Origin: Aquitalea aquatica
Lineage (GTDB): Bacteria > Pseudomonadota > Gammaproteobacteria > Burkholderiales > Chromobacteriaceae
NCBI RefSeq assembly: GCF_013911085.1
Contig: NZ_JACERN010000014.1
Coordinates: 30,375 to 94,374, forward strand
Direction of reading: 5' to 3'
Length of the DNA: 64,000 bases
Of this stretch, positions 14,986 through 25,399 are shown one piece after another. Both the position numbers and the translations under genes were made by a program. Every line of letters begins with the position of its first letter. Within the stretch, counting starts at the first letter, position 1. The notes beneath the pieces were generated by a model. That model made no database searches. It saw only the letters and a list, made by a program, of their open reading frames with translations, and had not been told where the DNA came from.

Positions 14986-16614
14986 ATGCGAAACAATCAG
15001 CCCGTCAGTCAGCAGGAAACCATCGTTCCGGATGGTGTGTTCATTTATTCTCGTACCGATACACAAGGCAATATTGTCGAGGCCAATAAAGCCTTTGCCC
15101 AGATCAGTGGCTTCGAGCAAGAGGAGATGGTTGGCCAGCCACATAACCTTATTCGCCATCCCGACATGCCGGAAGAAGCCTTTGCCGATATGTGGCGCAA
15201 TCTCAAGGACGGGCGGCCCTGGCGTGGCCTGGTGAAGAACCGGCGTAAAGATGGTGGTTTCTACTGGGTGCGGGCCAATGCCTCAGCGGTGCGCGAACAT
15301 GGGCAGATTGTCGGTTACCAGTCGGTACGTACGCTTCCTGGGCGTGATGAAGTCGCAGCCGCCGAACTGCTGTATCGGCGTATCCGCCAAGGTGATGGTT
15401 CTTTGTCTATCGAAAACGGTGCGGTGGTGAAGAAGCGGCCGCCCCTGGTGCAAGCGGTAAGTGGCTTTACTTTTCAGCTGAATGCAGTGTTGGTGCTTGC
15501 TGTACTGGCTTTGCTGCTGGGTCTGGTCGCTAGTAGCCAGAGCAGCTTTATGCCCTGGTTTCAGGGGACGGCGGTATTGGCCCTGTTGTGCTGCCTGGTG
15601 GCAGTGCTATACATCCTGCCTGGGGTGCTTGGTCGCCTGACGCGCATCCAGCATTTTTTGCAGGATTTGCTTAAAACCGGCAATTTGCGCGCCAATTTGC
15701 AGCCAACGCGCAGGGATTTGATCAGCAAGATCGCAGCTGAGCTAGATAATCAGACGGCTGCCGTCGGTGCCACCATTCAGGTGATGCTGAACTCTGCACG
15801 GAATGTGCAGGATACCTCGGACAATCTCAACCAGAGCGTGGTGTCGCTGGTTTCGTCGGCATCGTTGCAAACCGAAAAGACGACGGCCTCAGCCGCCACG
15901 ATTGAACAACTGGCGACATCGATTGGCTTGATCGCGCAGCATGCCCACGATACCGAAGCGGTGACTCGTGATGTTGGCAGCAAGGCAGGGGAGGCGGCAC
16001 GCTTGTCGGAGCGCGCCAGTGAAACCATTCACGAACTGGCGGCTACTGTTGCCAGCTCGGCCGAGACCGTGGAAAAACTGGGGCAACGTACTGAAGATAT
16101 CGGCAAGGTAGCCAGTGTCATCAAGGATATTGCCGACCAGACCAATCTGCTGGCGCTAAATGCCGCCATCGAGGCTGCCCGTGCTGGTGAAACCGGACGT
16201 GGCTTTGCCGTGGTAGCCGACGAAGTGCGCAAGCTGGCAGAGCGTACTGCCAATGCCACCCAGGAAATCGACAAGATGATTTCACGGATCCAGGCGGATA
16301 CCGTGGGTTCGGTGACCGGCATGCGCCAGAGCGCGGCGCAGGTGGGCACCAGTGTCGAGCTGGTGCATCAGGCGCATACGGTGCTGGATGAAATCAGTGT
16401 GCAAATGGCAAGAGCCGTCAGTATGGTGGCGGAAATCAGCCATTCTGCGGATGAACAGAAAATAGGGATGGATCTGATGGGCAAGGGGCTGGAGTCTATG
16501 GCGGCCTTGACGGGTAAAAACCTGGAGGTGGCACATGCCACCGAAGCCGCATCGAGCCGCTTGCAGCTGAATGTGGAGCGTATGAGCAAGGCGGTGGCGC
16601 AGTATCAGGTCTGA
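14986..16614 (+). CDS. Aer-like PAS chemoreceptor
   Basis: 542 residues from the ATG at 14986; [12 protein letters not shown] matches the usual Aer start, though the ATG at 14950 is also possible. PAS domain at about 15-115 ([17 protein letters not shown], the Aer FAD-binding type), two adjacent membrane helices at about 165-205 with no periplasmic domain, and a cytoplasmic signalling domain with the CheA/CheW tip [19 protein letters not shown]. Family knowledge: Aer senses redox or oxygen through FAD and steers flagellar taxis. Monocistronic, followed by a strong terminator. Confidence 0.88.
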   Translation: MRNNQPVSQQETIVPDGVFIYSRTDTQGNIVEANKAFAQISGFEQEEMVGQPHNLIRHPDMPEEAFADMWRNLKDGRPWRGLVKNRRKDGGFYWVRANASAVREHGQIVGYQSVRTLPGRDEVAAAELLYRRIRQGDGSLSIENGAVVKKRPPLVQAVSGFTFQLNAVLVLAVLALLLGLVASSQSSFMPWFQGTAVLALLCCLVAVLYILPGVLGRLTRIQHFLQDLLKTGNLRANLQPTRRDLISKIAAELDNQTAAVGATIQVMLNSARNVQDTSDNLNQSVVSLVSSASLQTEKTTASAATIEQLATSIGLIAQHAHDTEAVTRDVGSKAGEAARLSERASETIHELAATVASSAETVEKLGQRTEDIGKVASVIKDIADQTNLLALNAAIEAARAGETGRGFAVVADEVRKLAERTANATQEIDKMISRIQADTVGSVTGMRQSAAQVGTSVELVHQAHTVLDEISVQMARAVSMVAEISHSADEQKIGMDLMGKGLESMAALTGKNLEVAHATEAASSRLQLNVERMSKAVAQYQV

Positions 16615-16631
16615 TTGACTCTGCTGATGAA

Positions 16632-16668
16632 CAAGGCCCCGCGCATTGGTTTGCCGCGGGGCCTTGTC
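16632..16668 (+). terminator. Rho-independent terminator
   Basis: CAAGGCCCCGC / GCGGGGCCTTG stem with a short T-rich tail, located between the convergent chemoreceptor and regulator genes. Confidence 0.75.
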
Positions 16669-16702
16669 TTTGCGGGCAGGCCTTGGCCAGCGCTGTCCAG
16701 CC

Positions 16703-17359
16703 TTATTCCAGTAGCGGCCCGGCCTTGATCACCGCCTGAGTGCGGCTACTGACTTCCAGCTTACGCAGGATGGCGGAAACATGTGCCTTGACCGTGCTCT
16801 CGGCGATATTCAGTTCGTGCGCCACGATCTTGTTGGGCTTGCCGGCGACAATGCCCTCCAGCACGCAGCGCTCCTGGCGGGTCAGGCTGGCTAGCCGGGT
16901 TTGCATAGCTTGCTGTTCGGCCGTGAGAGGGATGGCGGTGGGGCTGTTGGTGTCGTGGCCGGCGAGGGAGGGGGGCTGATAGATTTCACCATCGGCACTG
17001 ATGCGGCGTACCGCCTCGGCCATTTGCTGGCGCGGGGTGGATTTGGGAATGAAACCGCAAACGCCCAGCGCCAGTGCGGCTTGTACCACTTCGCTGCGCT
17101 CGTCGGCCGACACCACCACCAGCGGCACAATCGGCGCGGCGCGGCGCAGGCAGGCGACGCCGTTCAGCCCCTGCATGCCCGGCATGTTGAGGTCGAGTAG
17201 TGCCAGCTCCAGGCTATCGTCGTGGATGGCAGCGCTGGCTTCCGCCAGCGAGGTACATTCGATCAGGCGGATGTCCGCGCCAAATACTTCCCGCACCACG
17301 TCCTTCAAGGCTTCGCGAAACAGCGGGTGGTCGTCGGCAATCAGTACACTCATTTCCAT
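16703..17359 (-). CDS. LuxR/NarL-type response regulator (ErbR/AgmR-like)
   Basis: 218 residues. Receiver domain: acidic pair Asp 9-10 (IADDHP), phospho-acceptor Asp 56 (LLDLNMPGM), and Lys in FIPKST. C-terminal LuxR helix-turn-helix: LTRQERCVLEGIVAGKPNKIVAHELNIAE split at 150-185. It is divergent from the FIST/hybrid-kinase/aldehyde-dehydrogenase group; in Pseudomonas the equivalent regulators (ErbR, AgmR) control alcohol oxidation genes. It probably takes phosphate from the neighbouring hybrid kinase, by inference from context. Confidence 0.85.
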   Translation of the reverse strand: MEMSVLIADDHPLFREALKDVVREVFGADIRLIECTSLAEASAAIHDDSLELALLDLNMPGMQGLNGVACLRRAAPIVPLVVVSADERSEVVQAALALGVCGFIPKSTPRQQMAEAVRRISADGEIYQPPSLAGHDTNSPTAIPLTAEQQAMQTRLASLTRQERCVLEGIVAGKPNKIVAHELNIAESTVKAHVSAILRKLEVSSRTQAVIKAGPLLE

Positions 17360-17681
17360 ATCGATTCAGTCTCGCAAAAATAGCGCGCCCGGCAGCGGCG
17401 GCGTCCAAGACTATAGCCTGAATCGGCCAATGCTGGCAGCATGTCCGCTGCATGACTGGCGCACATCGTATGTTGCACAGCTGCTTGCGTGCAGCCTTAG
17501 CCGATCTGGCTTGCTGATCACGCTAGAATGAAGCTGTCTGTTCGTGTTAGCCACCGCTCTGCCTCAATCCCTTCTGGGGCAAGGCCGTGCTGTGGGCATG
17601 GCATGGTTAAACTGGCAAAGACCGGTCAATAGAATGACAAGGCCGTCGCCCGCTGTGGCGCGGCGGCAAGGTGGAGACAAG
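17360..17681. other. Divergent regulatory region
   Basis: About 320 bases between the response regulator and the FIST gene. It should hold both divergent promoters; no clear consensus pair could be assigned. A frame from 17544 runs into the FIST gene but lacks a ribosome-binding site. Confidence 0.5.
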
Positions 17682-18848
17682 ATGGAGAATAGCCTGGTGT
17701 TGCTGGGCAGTACCCAGCAGCAGGACCCCGCACTGGCCGCTGCCGAGCTGTTTCAGCAGCTGCATCAGCCGGATCTGGCACTGGTATTGCTGTTTATTTC
17801 CCCGGCCTATGATCTGGCCAGCCTCGGCCCCAGCTTGCACCGCTATTTTGGTAATGCACTGGTGGTGGGGTGCACCACGGCCGGTGAGATTGGCTGCCAT
17901 GGCTATCAGCAGGGCAGTATCAGCGGGGTGAGTTTTGCCGAACCCGACTTCTTTGCCGTGGCAACCCGGCTGGATAATCTGCATGCCTTCGAACTGGCCG
18001 ATGCCTTCGAAGCCGTGATGACTTCGCGGCATGAGCTGGCGCGCAAGAGCGGCCAGGCCATCGACCGCAACAGCTTTGCCCTGATGCTGATCGACGGGCT
18101 GGCGGCCTGCGAGGAGCGGGTGGCCAGTCGCTTGTCGTCAGCGCTGGGACATATTCCCTTGCTGGGCGGGTCTGCCGGCGACAATATGCGCTTCGAAAAC
18201 ACCGCCATCCTGCTGGACGGCCGTTTTCACAGCAATAGCGCAGCTTTTGTGATGGTGTCCAGCCGTCATCCTTTCGAAATGTTCAAGTCCGAGCATGCCG
18301 CCCGCAGTGGCGAGCGCATGGTGATTACCGAGGCCGATGCCGACAGCCGTCTGGTTACCGAAATCAATGCCGAACCGGCGGCGGCGGAATACTGCCGGCT
18401 GCTGGGGCTGGACCCCGAGCGGTTGGACCCGCACACCTTTGCCGCTCACCCGCTGGTCTTGCAAGTGGGGGGCGTGCCGTATGCGCGTTCCATCCAGCGC
18501 GTTAACGATGACTTGTCGCTGTCCTTTTTCTGCAGCGTGGACGAGGGCGTGGTGCTGTCCGGTACCGAACAGCAAGATCTGGTGGGTAGCCTGGCCCACA
18601 CGTTTGCCCAGGTCCGTGGCAAGCTGGGTGGCCTACAGGTGGTGCTGGGCTGTGACTGCATCCTGCGGCGCATCATGATCAGCAATACCGCCGCGCAAAG
18701 CCGCCTGTCCGCTTTGCTGGTGCAAAACCGGGTGGTGGGCTTTAACACCTACGGCGAGCAGTTCAATGCCATGCATGTCAATCAGACCTTCACCGGCATT
18801 GCCATTGGCTATGCCACAGGGACGGCCACAATACACGGAGCAGAATGA
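17682..18848 (+). CDS. FIST-domain sensor, NosP-like
   Basis: 388 residues from the ATG at 17682 (ribosome-binding site GGTGGAG). FIST_N (about 15-215: VVGCTTAGEIGCHGY, LLGGSAGDNMRF) and FIST_C (about 225-375: VLGCDCILRR, NTYGEQF). Length and layout match NosP, a haem-based nitric-oxide sensor of Pseudomonas. It overlaps the hybrid kinase by four bases, as nosP neighbours nahK. Family knowledge: NO-bound NosP inhibits its kinase and affects biofilm formation. The haem ligand cannot be identified with certainty by eye. Confidence 0.85.
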   Translation: MENSLVLLGSTQQQDPALAAAELFQQLHQPDLALVLLFISPAYDLASLGPSLHRYFGNALVVGCTTAGEIGCHGYQQGSISGVSFAEPDFFAVATRLDNLHAFELADAFEAVMTSRHELARKSGQAIDRNSFALMLIDGLAACEERVASRLSSALGHIPLLGGSAGDNMRFENTAILLDGRFHSNSAAFVMVSSRHPFEMFKSEHAARSGERMVITEADADSRLVTEINAEPAAAEYCRLLGLDPERLDPHTFAAHPLVLQVGGVPYARSIQRVNDDLSLSFFCSVDEGVVLSGTEQQDLVGSLAHTFAQVRGKLGGLQVVLGCDCILRRIMISNTAAQSRLSALLVQNRVVGFNTYGEQFNAMHVNQTFTGIAIGYATGTATIHGAE

Positions 18849-21451
18849 TGGAGCAGGAGCTGGATTTATCGGTAGCTGATCCATCACAGCTGCTGCAGCA
18901 CATTGCCCGGCTGGAAAAGGACAATGCCAAACTACGCAAGATCAACAAGGCGCTGATCTACCGCGTGGAGAGCGGCATGGCCGACAATGGCAATTCCTTT
19001 ACTATCTTCCAGGTGTCGGCCGAGCTGGAAAAACGTATCCAGGAGCGTACCCACGCGCTGGAACGCACGATGAATGAGCTGAAAACCAGCAATATCGCAC
19101 TGGAAGAAGCCCGCCTTGCTGCCGAGCAAGCCAATAACCGGCTGGGGGTGGCGGTGGATACCATCGCCGACGGCTTTGCCCAGTGGGACCAGCACGACAG
19201 GCTGGTGCGTTTCAATCAGCGCTTTGTCGAGCTGCAGCCGGCATTGCGGCGGCATGTGCGCAGCGGCATGCAGTTTGCCGAATACCTCGATCATCTGGCC
19301 GACTCCGGCAGTGCGCTCGAGGCCTTGGGTCAGGTCGAGCACTGGCGCCAGCAACGCATCCAGCTGCACCGTGACAGTAGTGGCAGCTATCTGGAAGCGC
19401 TCAGCGATGGCCGCTATTTGCGTATCAGCGAACGCCAGACTGCCGATGGCGGCCGCGTGGCCATTTATACCGATATCAGCGAAATCAAGCGGCAGGAGCA
19501 GCGGCTGCGACAGCAGGATCAGGCGGCACACCGCCAGTTGCTGGAGGCTACCGTCAACAGCCTGCGCCAGGGTATTGCGGTGTTTGATCATCATTCACTG
19601 CTGCTGGCCTGGAATCACCGTTTCTGCGAGCTGGCCGGGCTGTCGCCGGCGATTTTGCGCGTGGGGCAGGCCTTGCCGGCCAGTGCGGAAATACCGCTGC
19701 TCTGCCCGGTCAATGGTAGTTACGAAGTGGAAACGGTTAGCGGCCTGGTGCTGGAAATCGAATCCTGTCCCATGCCCAATGCCGGCTTTGTGATTACCTG
19801 CAGCGATGTTACCGCCCGCAAGCGCGATGAACTGGCCTTGCGCGAGAGTGAGTCCAAGCTGCGGCTGATTACCGATGCGCTGCCGGCACTGATTTCCTAT
19901 GTCGACAAAGACCAGGTTTACCGCTTTACCAACAAAGGCTACGAAGACTGGTTTGGCCTGCCGGTGCAGGAAATCAATGGCCGGACCCTGCGCGAGGTGC
20001 TGGGGCCGGCTTTGTACGACCCGCGCCGGCATTTTGTCGAACGCGCGCTGGCCGGGGTGTCGTCGGTATTTGAGCTGAAAATGCCTGCACCCAAGCGCTC
20101 GGTGGAGTATGCCCAAGCTGCCTTTATCCCGCATATCGGCGAGGATGGCGTAGTGCATGGCTTCTACGCGCTGATCCAGGACATTACCCAAACCCGACGA
20201 GCCGAGCAGGTGCTGCAGCAGGCCAAGGAAGAGCTGGAACAGAGCGTCACCGAGCGTACTGTCGAGTTGCGTCAGGCCAATACCCAGTTACGCGAGGCGA
20301 TTGTGGCCGCCGAAGAAGCCAATCGCAGCAAGACACGCTTTTTTGCTGCCGCCAGCCACGATCTGCTGCAACCGCTGAATGCTGCACGGCTGTTTGTGGC
20401 CAGCCTGGCCGAACGCGAAGCCAGCGGCGAAAACATGCGGTTGGTGCAGCATGCGGCCACTTCGCTGGAGGCGGTGGATGATCTGATCAACACTCTGCTG
20501 GAGCTGTCGCGCATCGATGCCGGTGCCATCGAGGTGGAGCGCAGTCATTTTCATATCGACCAGCTGCTGCGCCAGCTCAGTATCGAATTCAGCCCGCTGG
20601 TGGCCGAGCGGGGGCTGAGCCTGCGCAGCCATCTGTGCGGTGCCGTGGTGTACAGCGACTGGGTTTTGCTCAGCCGTATCCTGCGCAATTTCCTCAGCAA
20701 TGCCTTGCGTTACAGCGAGCATGGCCGGCTATTGCTGGCGGCGCGGCGTACCACTGAAGGCGTGCTGGTTGGTGTGTGGGATCAGGGGCAGGGCATTCCG
20801 GCCGACAAGCTGGCGCAGGTTTTTGAAGAGTTCCAGCGCCTGCCCGAGCACCGTGCCATGTGCAGCAAGGGGCTGGGGCTGGGACTGGCCATCGTCAAGC
20901 GGCTGGCCACGCGCTTGCAACACCGGCTGGAAGTACGCTCACAGCATGGGCGCGGCTCGTTTTTCGGCATCGTGCTGCCCTATGGCGAGCAGGCTGCCGC
21001 CAGTGCCATGCCACGGCAGCAGGAGGGGATCAGCACGGTACTGCCATCAGAATTGCAGGGACTGACGATTTTGCTGATCGACAACGAGCCGGCGATTCTG
21101 GCTGGCATGACCACCTTGCTCTCCGGCTGGGGCTGTCTGCCGCTGGCGGCGGCCGGACTGGCTGAGGCCCAGGCCTTGCTGGCACAACTGAGCAGCCCGC
21201 CGGACGTGATTCTGGCTGACTATCATTTGGACCATGGCGTCAGTGGGCCGCAAGTCATCCTGGCTTTGTGCCAGCAGCTGCAGTTGCAGATCCCTGCTGC
21301 CATCATCACGGCCGATCGCAGCCCGGAAGTGGCTGCCGAAATCGCTGCTGAAGGCTGGTCCTTGCTTAGCAAGCCGGTGCGGCCGGCCAAGCTGCGGGCG
21401 CTGATTGGCCATCTGGGCAAGCTGGCTTTACTGCAGCGCGGGAGCCAATGA
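18845..21451 (+). CDS. Hybrid PAS histidine kinase, NahK/ErcS'-like
   Basis: 868 residues. N-terminal coiled coil (about 20-105), three PAS-like segments (about 105-215, 225-325, 340-455), a second coiled coil, HisKA with His 505 (ASHDLLQPLNAARLF), an HATPase domain (NALRYSEHG, WDQGQGIP, GLGLGLAIVKRL) and a receiver with Asp 792 (ILADYHLDHG). No membrane segment, so cytoplasmic. The order FIST sensor then this kinase type matches nosP-nahK. It probably relays FIST ligand state to the divergent LuxR regulator, possibly through a separate phosphotransfer protein. Confidence 0.9.
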   Translation: MMEQELDLSVADPSQLLQHIARLEKDNAKLRKINKALIYRVESGMADNGNSFTIFQVSAELEKRIQERTHALERTMNELKTSNIALEEARLAAEQANNRLGVAVDTIADGFAQWDQHDRLVRFNQRFVELQPALRRHVRSGMQFAEYLDHLADSGSALEALGQVEHWRQQRIQLHRDSSGSYLEALSDGRYLRISERQTADGGRVAIYTDISEIKRQEQRLRQQDQAAHRQLLEATVNSLRQGIAVFDHHSLLLAWNHRFCELAGLSPAILRVGQALPASAEIPLLCPVNGSYEVETVSGLVLEIESCPMPNAGFVITCSDVTARKRDELALRESESKLRLITDALPALISYVDKDQVYRFTNKGYEDWFGLPVQEINGRTLREVLGPALYDPRRHFVERALAGVSSVFELKMPAPKRSVEYAQAAFIPHIGEDGVVHGFYALIQDITQTRRAEQVLQQAKEELEQSVTERTVELRQANTQLREAIVAAEEANRSKTRFFAAASHDLLQPLNAARLFVASLAEREASGENMRLVQHAATSLEAVDDLINTLLELSRIDAGAIEVERSHFHIDQLLRQLSIEFSPLVAERGLSLRSHLCGAVVYSDWVLLSRILRNFLSNALRYSEHGRLLLAARRTTEGVLVGVWDQGQGIPADKLAQVFEEFQRLPEHRAMCSKGLGLGLAIVKRLATRLQHRLEVRSQHGRGSFFGIVLPYGEQAAASAMPRQQEGISTVLPSELQGLTILLIDNEPAILAGMTTLLSGWGCLPLAAAGLAEAQALLAQLSSPPDVILADYHLDHGVSGPQVILALCQQLQLQIPAAIITADRSPEVAAEIAAEGWSLLSKPVRPAKLRALIGHLGKLALLQRGSQ

Positions 21452-21615
21452 GCAGGCTGTGCATTGGCACTGCAGATGCGGGCTGCGCACTGCAGTGATG
21501 CCGGACGGTTCTAAGACCAAAGTCGAATAGAGGGGGGCGAGGTAATTTCGCACAATGACCTGGCAGCCGGTTGTCACAGCCGGCGCTCCGATTCTAATAG
21601 CCAGGAGGCAACGTC
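21452..21615 (+). promoter_or_regulatory. Upstream region of aldehyde dehydrogenase
   Basis: 164 bases between kinase and dehydrogenase genes. It contains ACCAAAGTCGAATAGAG (21517-21533), an unusual G-rich run after it, and a CAGCCGG...CAGCCGG direct repeat. The gap suggests a promoter of its own, plausibly under the local response regulator; the operator assignment is a guess. Confidence 0.35.
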
Positions 21616-23136
21616 ATGTATCAGCAAGCGCTCGCAGCACTCAGCAAGAAAGTCCCGCTGAAATCCCGTTACGACAACTTCATTGGTGGCCGCTGGGTGG
21701 CACCGGTACAAGGGCAGTATTTCACCAATATCAGCCCGATTGATGGCAAGCCGCTATGTGACATTGCCCGCTCCACGGCTGCCGATATCGAACTGGCTCT
21801 GGATGCCGCGCATGCTGCCGCCGATCGCTGGGGCCGTATCGCACCGGCAGTGCGCGCCAATGTACTGCTGAAGGTTGCCGACCGCATGGAAGAGTACCTG
21901 CCCTTCCTGGCGCTGGTGGAAACACTGGACAACGGCAAGCCTATCCGCGAAACCAATGCTGCCGACCTGCCACTGGCGGTGGATCACTTCCGCTACTTTG
22001 CCGCTTGTCTGCGTGCCCAGGAAGGCTCGCTGTCCGAGCTGGACGAAGACACCGTGGCTTATCACTACCACGAGCCGCTGGGCGTGGTGGGCCAGATCAT
22101 TCCCTGGAATTTCCCGCTGCTGATGGCCGCCTGGAAGCTGGCCCCGGCGCTGGCCGCCGGCAACTGCGTGGTGCTCAAGCCGGCCGAGCAAACCCCGATG
22201 GCCATTCTGGTGCTGATGGAAGTCATTGCCGACCTATTGCCCGATGGTGTGCTCAATGTGGTGAACGGCTTTGGTGTGGAAGCCGGCAAGCCGCTGGCCA
22301 CCAACCCGCGCATTGCCAAGGTGGCCTTCACTGGAGAAACCGGCACCGGCCGCCTGATCATGCAATATGCTGCCGAAAACATCATTCCGGTGACACTGGA
22401 GCTGGGCGGCAAGTCGCCCAATATCTTCTTTGAAGATGTAATGCGCGAAGATGACGACTACTTCGACAAGGCACTGGAAGGCTTCGCCATGTTTGCCCTG
22501 AACCAAGGCGAAGTATGTACCTGCCCGTCGCGAGTGCTGGTGCAGGAGTCGATCTACGATGCCTTCATGGAGCGCGCAGTCGCCCGTGTCAAAGCCATCA
22601 AGCAGGGCAATCCGCTGGACATGGCCACCATGATCGGCGCCCAGGCCTCGCGTGAGCAGCTGGACAAGATCCTGTCTTACATCGACATCGGTCGTGCCGA
22701 AGGTGCGCAGGTATTGACTGGCGGCGGCCAGGCCCAATTGGGTGGCCAACTGGCAGAGGGCTTCTATGTGCAGCCCACCATCCTGGCCGGCCATAACAAG
22801 ATGCGCGTGTTCCAGGAGGAAATCTTTGGCCCGGTTGTTGCCGTGACTTCCTTCAAGGATAAGGAAGAAGCACTGCACATTGCCAATGACAGCGCCTTTG
22901 GCCTGGGAGCAGGCGTGTGGACCCGCGATGGTAATACTGCCTACCGTATGGGCCGCGAAATCAAGGCTGGCCGGGTGTGGACCAACTGCTACCACCTGTA
23001 TCCGGCGCATGCTGCCTTTGGTGGCTACAAGAAGTCCGGTATTGGTCGCGAAACCCACAAAATGATGCTCGATCACTACCAGCAAACCAAGAATCTGCTG
23101 GTGAGTTACAGCCCGAAGGCGCTGGGCTTCTTCTAA
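21616..23136 (+). CDS. NAD-dependent aldehyde dehydrogenase, ExaC/AldB-like
   Basis: 506 residues, full family length, with AGGAGG 8 bases before the ATG. Catalytic Glu 262 (LELGGKSPN) and Cys 301 ([11 protein letters not shown]), with PWNFPLL for cofactor binding. Oxidises acetaldehyde or related aldehydes to acids. ExaC-type enzymes work in ethanol oxidation; the neighbouring regulator and kinase are of the family that controls this pathway in Pseudomonas, yet no alcohol dehydrogenase gene lies in the window. Confidence 0.93.
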   Translation: MYQQALAALSKKVPLKSRYDNFIGGRWVAPVQGQYFTNISPIDGKPLCDIARSTAADIELALDAAHAAADRWGRIAPAVRANVLLKVADRMEEYLPFLALVETLDNGKPIRETNAADLPLAVDHFRYFAACLRAQEGSLSELDEDTVAYHYHEPLGVVGQIIPWNFPLLMAAWKLAPALAAGNCVVLKPAEQTPMAILVLMEVIADLLPDGVLNVVNGFGVEAGKPLATNPRIAKVAFTGETGTGRLIMQYAAENIIPVTLELGGKSPNIFFEDVMREDDDYFDKALEGFAMFALNQGEVCTCPSRVLVQESIYDAFMERAVARVKAIKQGNPLDMATMIGAQASREQLDKILSYIDIGRAEGAQVLTGGGQAQLGGQLAEGFYVQPTILAGHNKMRVFQEEIFGPVVAVTSFKDKEEALHIANDSAFGLGAGVWTRDGNTAYRMGREIKAGRVWTNCYHLYPAHAAFGGYKKSGIGRETHKMMLDHYQQTKNLLVSYSPKALGFF

Positions 23137-23318
23137 GCAGTCTTTGCCTGCCGCTGGCCGCTGGTGTGGCAAGGTGCGCATCAGCGGCTTGCCGGCAGCC
23201 TTTCTTTTCACGGTCATCGCCGCTAGGCGGGTGGCCGCTTGCAAGCAGCGGTCCTCCTCGGGGGTGGCGCGAGCCGCTCTCGCTTTGGCGCCGCCGGTTT
23301 CTCGCAAAAAGGGGTGAC

Positions 23319-23696
23319 ATGATTTCCCGCGTCAACATGACAGAGCGTGCTGCGGAACTATTGTCGGTGTTGTGCCAGCGCCATGGTGCCTTGCTGTTTC
23401 ACCAGTCCGGCGGATGCTGTGACGGCAGTGCACCACTGTGTTTTACCCAGCAGGAATTCCGTGTTGGCGATCATGACATCCTGTTGGGAGAAATCGGCGG
23501 CTGCCCTTTTTACATCAGTGAATTTCTGTATGGCTATTGGCAGAACTGTGTACTGACCATAGATGCCCTGCCGGGGCGTGGCGGCGGCTTTTCGCTGGAG
23601 TCGGCGGAAGGGATGCGCTTTGTCACGCTGTCCCGCTTGCTGAGCGAGGAGGAATTGGCTGTCGCGAGTTCGCAAGAAAGCAGGTCGCCGCCATGA
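23319..23696 (+). CDS. DUF779 protein
   Basis: 125 residues from the ATG at 23319 (AAAGGGGTGAC upstream). Contains the DUF779 signature SGGCCDGSAPLC (about 30-41) and GCPFYIS. This family is regularly encoded next to acetaldehyde dehydrogenases, as here; its biochemical role is unknown. The Cys cluster might bind metal. Located 182 bases after the dehydrogenase. Confidence 0.85.
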   Translation: MISRVNMTERAAELLSVLCQRHGALLFHQSGGCCDGSAPLCFTQQEFRVGDHDILLGEIGGCPFYISEFLYGYWQNCVLTIDALPGRGGGFSLESAEGMRFVTLSRLLSEEELAVASSQESRSPP

Positions 23697-23766
23697 CTGG
23701 CGGTTACAATACGGTCATCGTTGCGATGACCGGGTATGCCTGTACCGGCCACTTGGCCATTAACTG

Positions 23767-23791
23767 AAAAACCCCGCTCGTCGGGGTTTTT
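23767..23791 (+). terminator. Rho-independent terminator
   Basis: AAAAACCCCG / CGGGGTTTTT stem, 70 bases after the DUF779 gene; symmetrical, so it can serve both strands. Confidence 0.85.
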
Positions 23792-23854
23792 CATTTGTAT
23801 CACGCTGTTGGTGCCGTGCAGCGGTGAGCTGCGGATGTCGGTAATAAAGCTTGT

Positions 23855-24103
23855 TCAGGAGGCATCCAGATAGTCGTAACCGGCCCAGTCAAGGGCATAG
23901 CCATTTAGCTGACGCAGATTGATGGGCTTGAGCAGACCATGCTGCTGCATATGGCGCAGATGTTCATGAATGGTCAGGTCACTGAATTCATCACCGGTTT
24001 CGCGGCGGATAGCTGCGATGAGCTGGCGCTCGTCCAGATATTGCACCTGCTTCAGGCGCAAAATGCGTAGTATTCGAAACACCAATAATTCGTTGCGTGG
24101 CAT
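23855..24103 (-). CDS. Small winged-helix-like protein, unknown
   Basis: 82 residues: MPRNELLVFRILRILRLKQV..., then an ordered helix-rich stretch (DLTIHEHLRHMQQHGLLKPI) that looks like the recognition part of a winged helix. No close family recognised. It is divergent from the DUF1289 gene and could be a small regulator. Confidence 0.55.
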   Translation of the reverse strand: MPRNELLVFRILRILRLKQVQYLDERQLIAAIRRETGDEFSDLTIHEHLRHMQQHGLLKPINLRQLNGYALDWAGYDYLDAS

Positions 24104-24199
24104 TTGTGTCTATATTGTTGCAGCGATTTTTCATTTATCTGACATTTATATTGGGAAAGTCAAGAAATATGACAGAAGTGTTTCAGCCAGGAGTGGCGC

Positions 24200-24592
24200 A
24201 TGGCGCTTGAGCGTCCAGACTCCCCCTGTATCGCCCGTTGCACCACCGCCGTGGGTGACAATGTCTGCCGGGGCTGTGGCCGCAGCTTTGCCGAGATTTC
24301 CAACTGGTGCTTCATGGATGAGAACGCACGTGAGCAGGTCTGGCTGCAGTTGCCGCAACGCCAACCGTTGCTGGATATCGCGGAAGGGCTGGGCGTGCTA
24401 CTCGATCTGCAGCAACTGGATGGTGAAGAGTGGGGGGTGCTGCCGCTAGCCGGGCGGCCCTTGTTCATTCGCATGCAGTCTGCTGGTGTGCAACTGCGCT
24501 TACCAGATGGCCGGGCCTTGCCACTGGATGTACAGCAAGGCCTAGATGGCATCACGGCGCAATTGCGTCAGTATGCAGCGCTAGTCAATTAG
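24200..24592 (+). CDS. DUF1289 protein
   Basis: 130 residues. The N-terminus SPCIARCTTAVGDNVCRGCGR (split around 8-28) has the DUF1289 cysteine pattern CxxxC...CxxC followed by EISNW. The family is widespread in Proteobacteria and probably binds metal; function unknown. The C-terminal 80 residues are an extension not shared with the shortest family members. Twenty-one bases before the methyltransferase gene. Confidence 0.85.
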   Translation: MALERPDSPCIARCTTAVGDNVCRGCGRSFAEISNWCFMDENAREQVWLQLPQRQPLLDIAEGLGVLLDLQQLDGEEWGVLPLAGRPLFIRMQSAGVQLRLPDGRALPLDVQQGLDGITAQLRQYAALVN

Positions 24593-24613
24593 TAGTTAAT
24601 GGAGAGCTGAAAT

Positions 24614-25225
24614 ATGGCGCAGGACAGTTCCTTGCCGGATTTCTGGGATGTGCGCTACCAGCAGGGTGTCACACCATGGGAGGGGGCGCAGCCGGATGCG
24701 CATATGCAGCGCTTCATCACCAGCCTGCCGTCGGGCTGCAGGGTGTTGCTGCCAGGCTGCGGCTCGGCGGCGGATGTGCGCTGGCTGTTGCAGGCCGGCA
24801 TGCAGGTGGATGCCATCGATTTTAGCCATGAGGCCATTCGGCGGGCGGCTACCACGCTGCAAGACAGCCCGGCGCGCCTGTGGCAGGCCGACTTTTTTGC
24901 CCTTGATGCCACGCAAACATACGACCTGATATTCGAACGGGCCTTCTTGTGCGCCTTGCCGCCACGGCGCTGGACAGACTATACCCAGAAGATGATGCAA
25001 TTGATTCCTAGTGGCGCTTATCTGGCCGGGGTGTTTTTTCTGGCAGACAAAGCCAAGGGGCCTCCCTTTGGTACGAGCCGCGATGCACTGCAGCAACTGT
25101 TTGCTGAGGGCTTCGTACTGAAAGACTGCCAGCCGGTTGGCGCGCCCTTGCCGGTGTTTGCCGGTCAGGAGTTCTGGATGGTGTGGCAGCGCAAGGCTGC
25201 AGCAGGCGGCGTGCTGGCAGAATAA
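24614..25225 (+). CDS. TPMT-like SAM-dependent methyltransferase
   Basis: 203 residues. FWDVRYQQGVTPWEG at the N-terminus and the SAM-binding LLPGCGSAADV (about 43-53) followed by DAIDFSHEAI identify the thiopurine S-methyltransferase family. Bacterial members methylate small thiols, selenium or tellurium compounds, or unknown substrates. ERAFLCALPPRRW is the conserved mid-domain segment. Probably cotranscribed with the DUF1289 gene. Confidence 0.85.
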   Translation: MAQDSSLPDFWDVRYQQGVTPWEGAQPDAHMQRFITSLPSGCRVLLPGCGSAADVRWLLQAGMQVDAIDFSHEAIRRAATTLQDSPARLWQADFFALDATQTYDLIFERAFLCALPPRRWTDYTQKMMQLIPSGAYLAGVFFLADKAKGPPFGTSRDALQQLFAEGFVLKDCQPVGAPLPVFAGQEFWMVWQRKAAAGGVLAE

Positions 25226-25399
25226 TCTTTCATATCTTGTAGTTACAGTTTGTGCTCGCTGTGAACTACCTGCGAATGGTTCTTGATAACCGTCATTTTT
25301 ATTGCAATTGGGATTGGTTATTTCACAGATTTAAGGTAAAAATGTAGCGCCCGCTTTAAACATATAACAAGCAATATCAGCAGGTCGTAAGGAGAGAGC

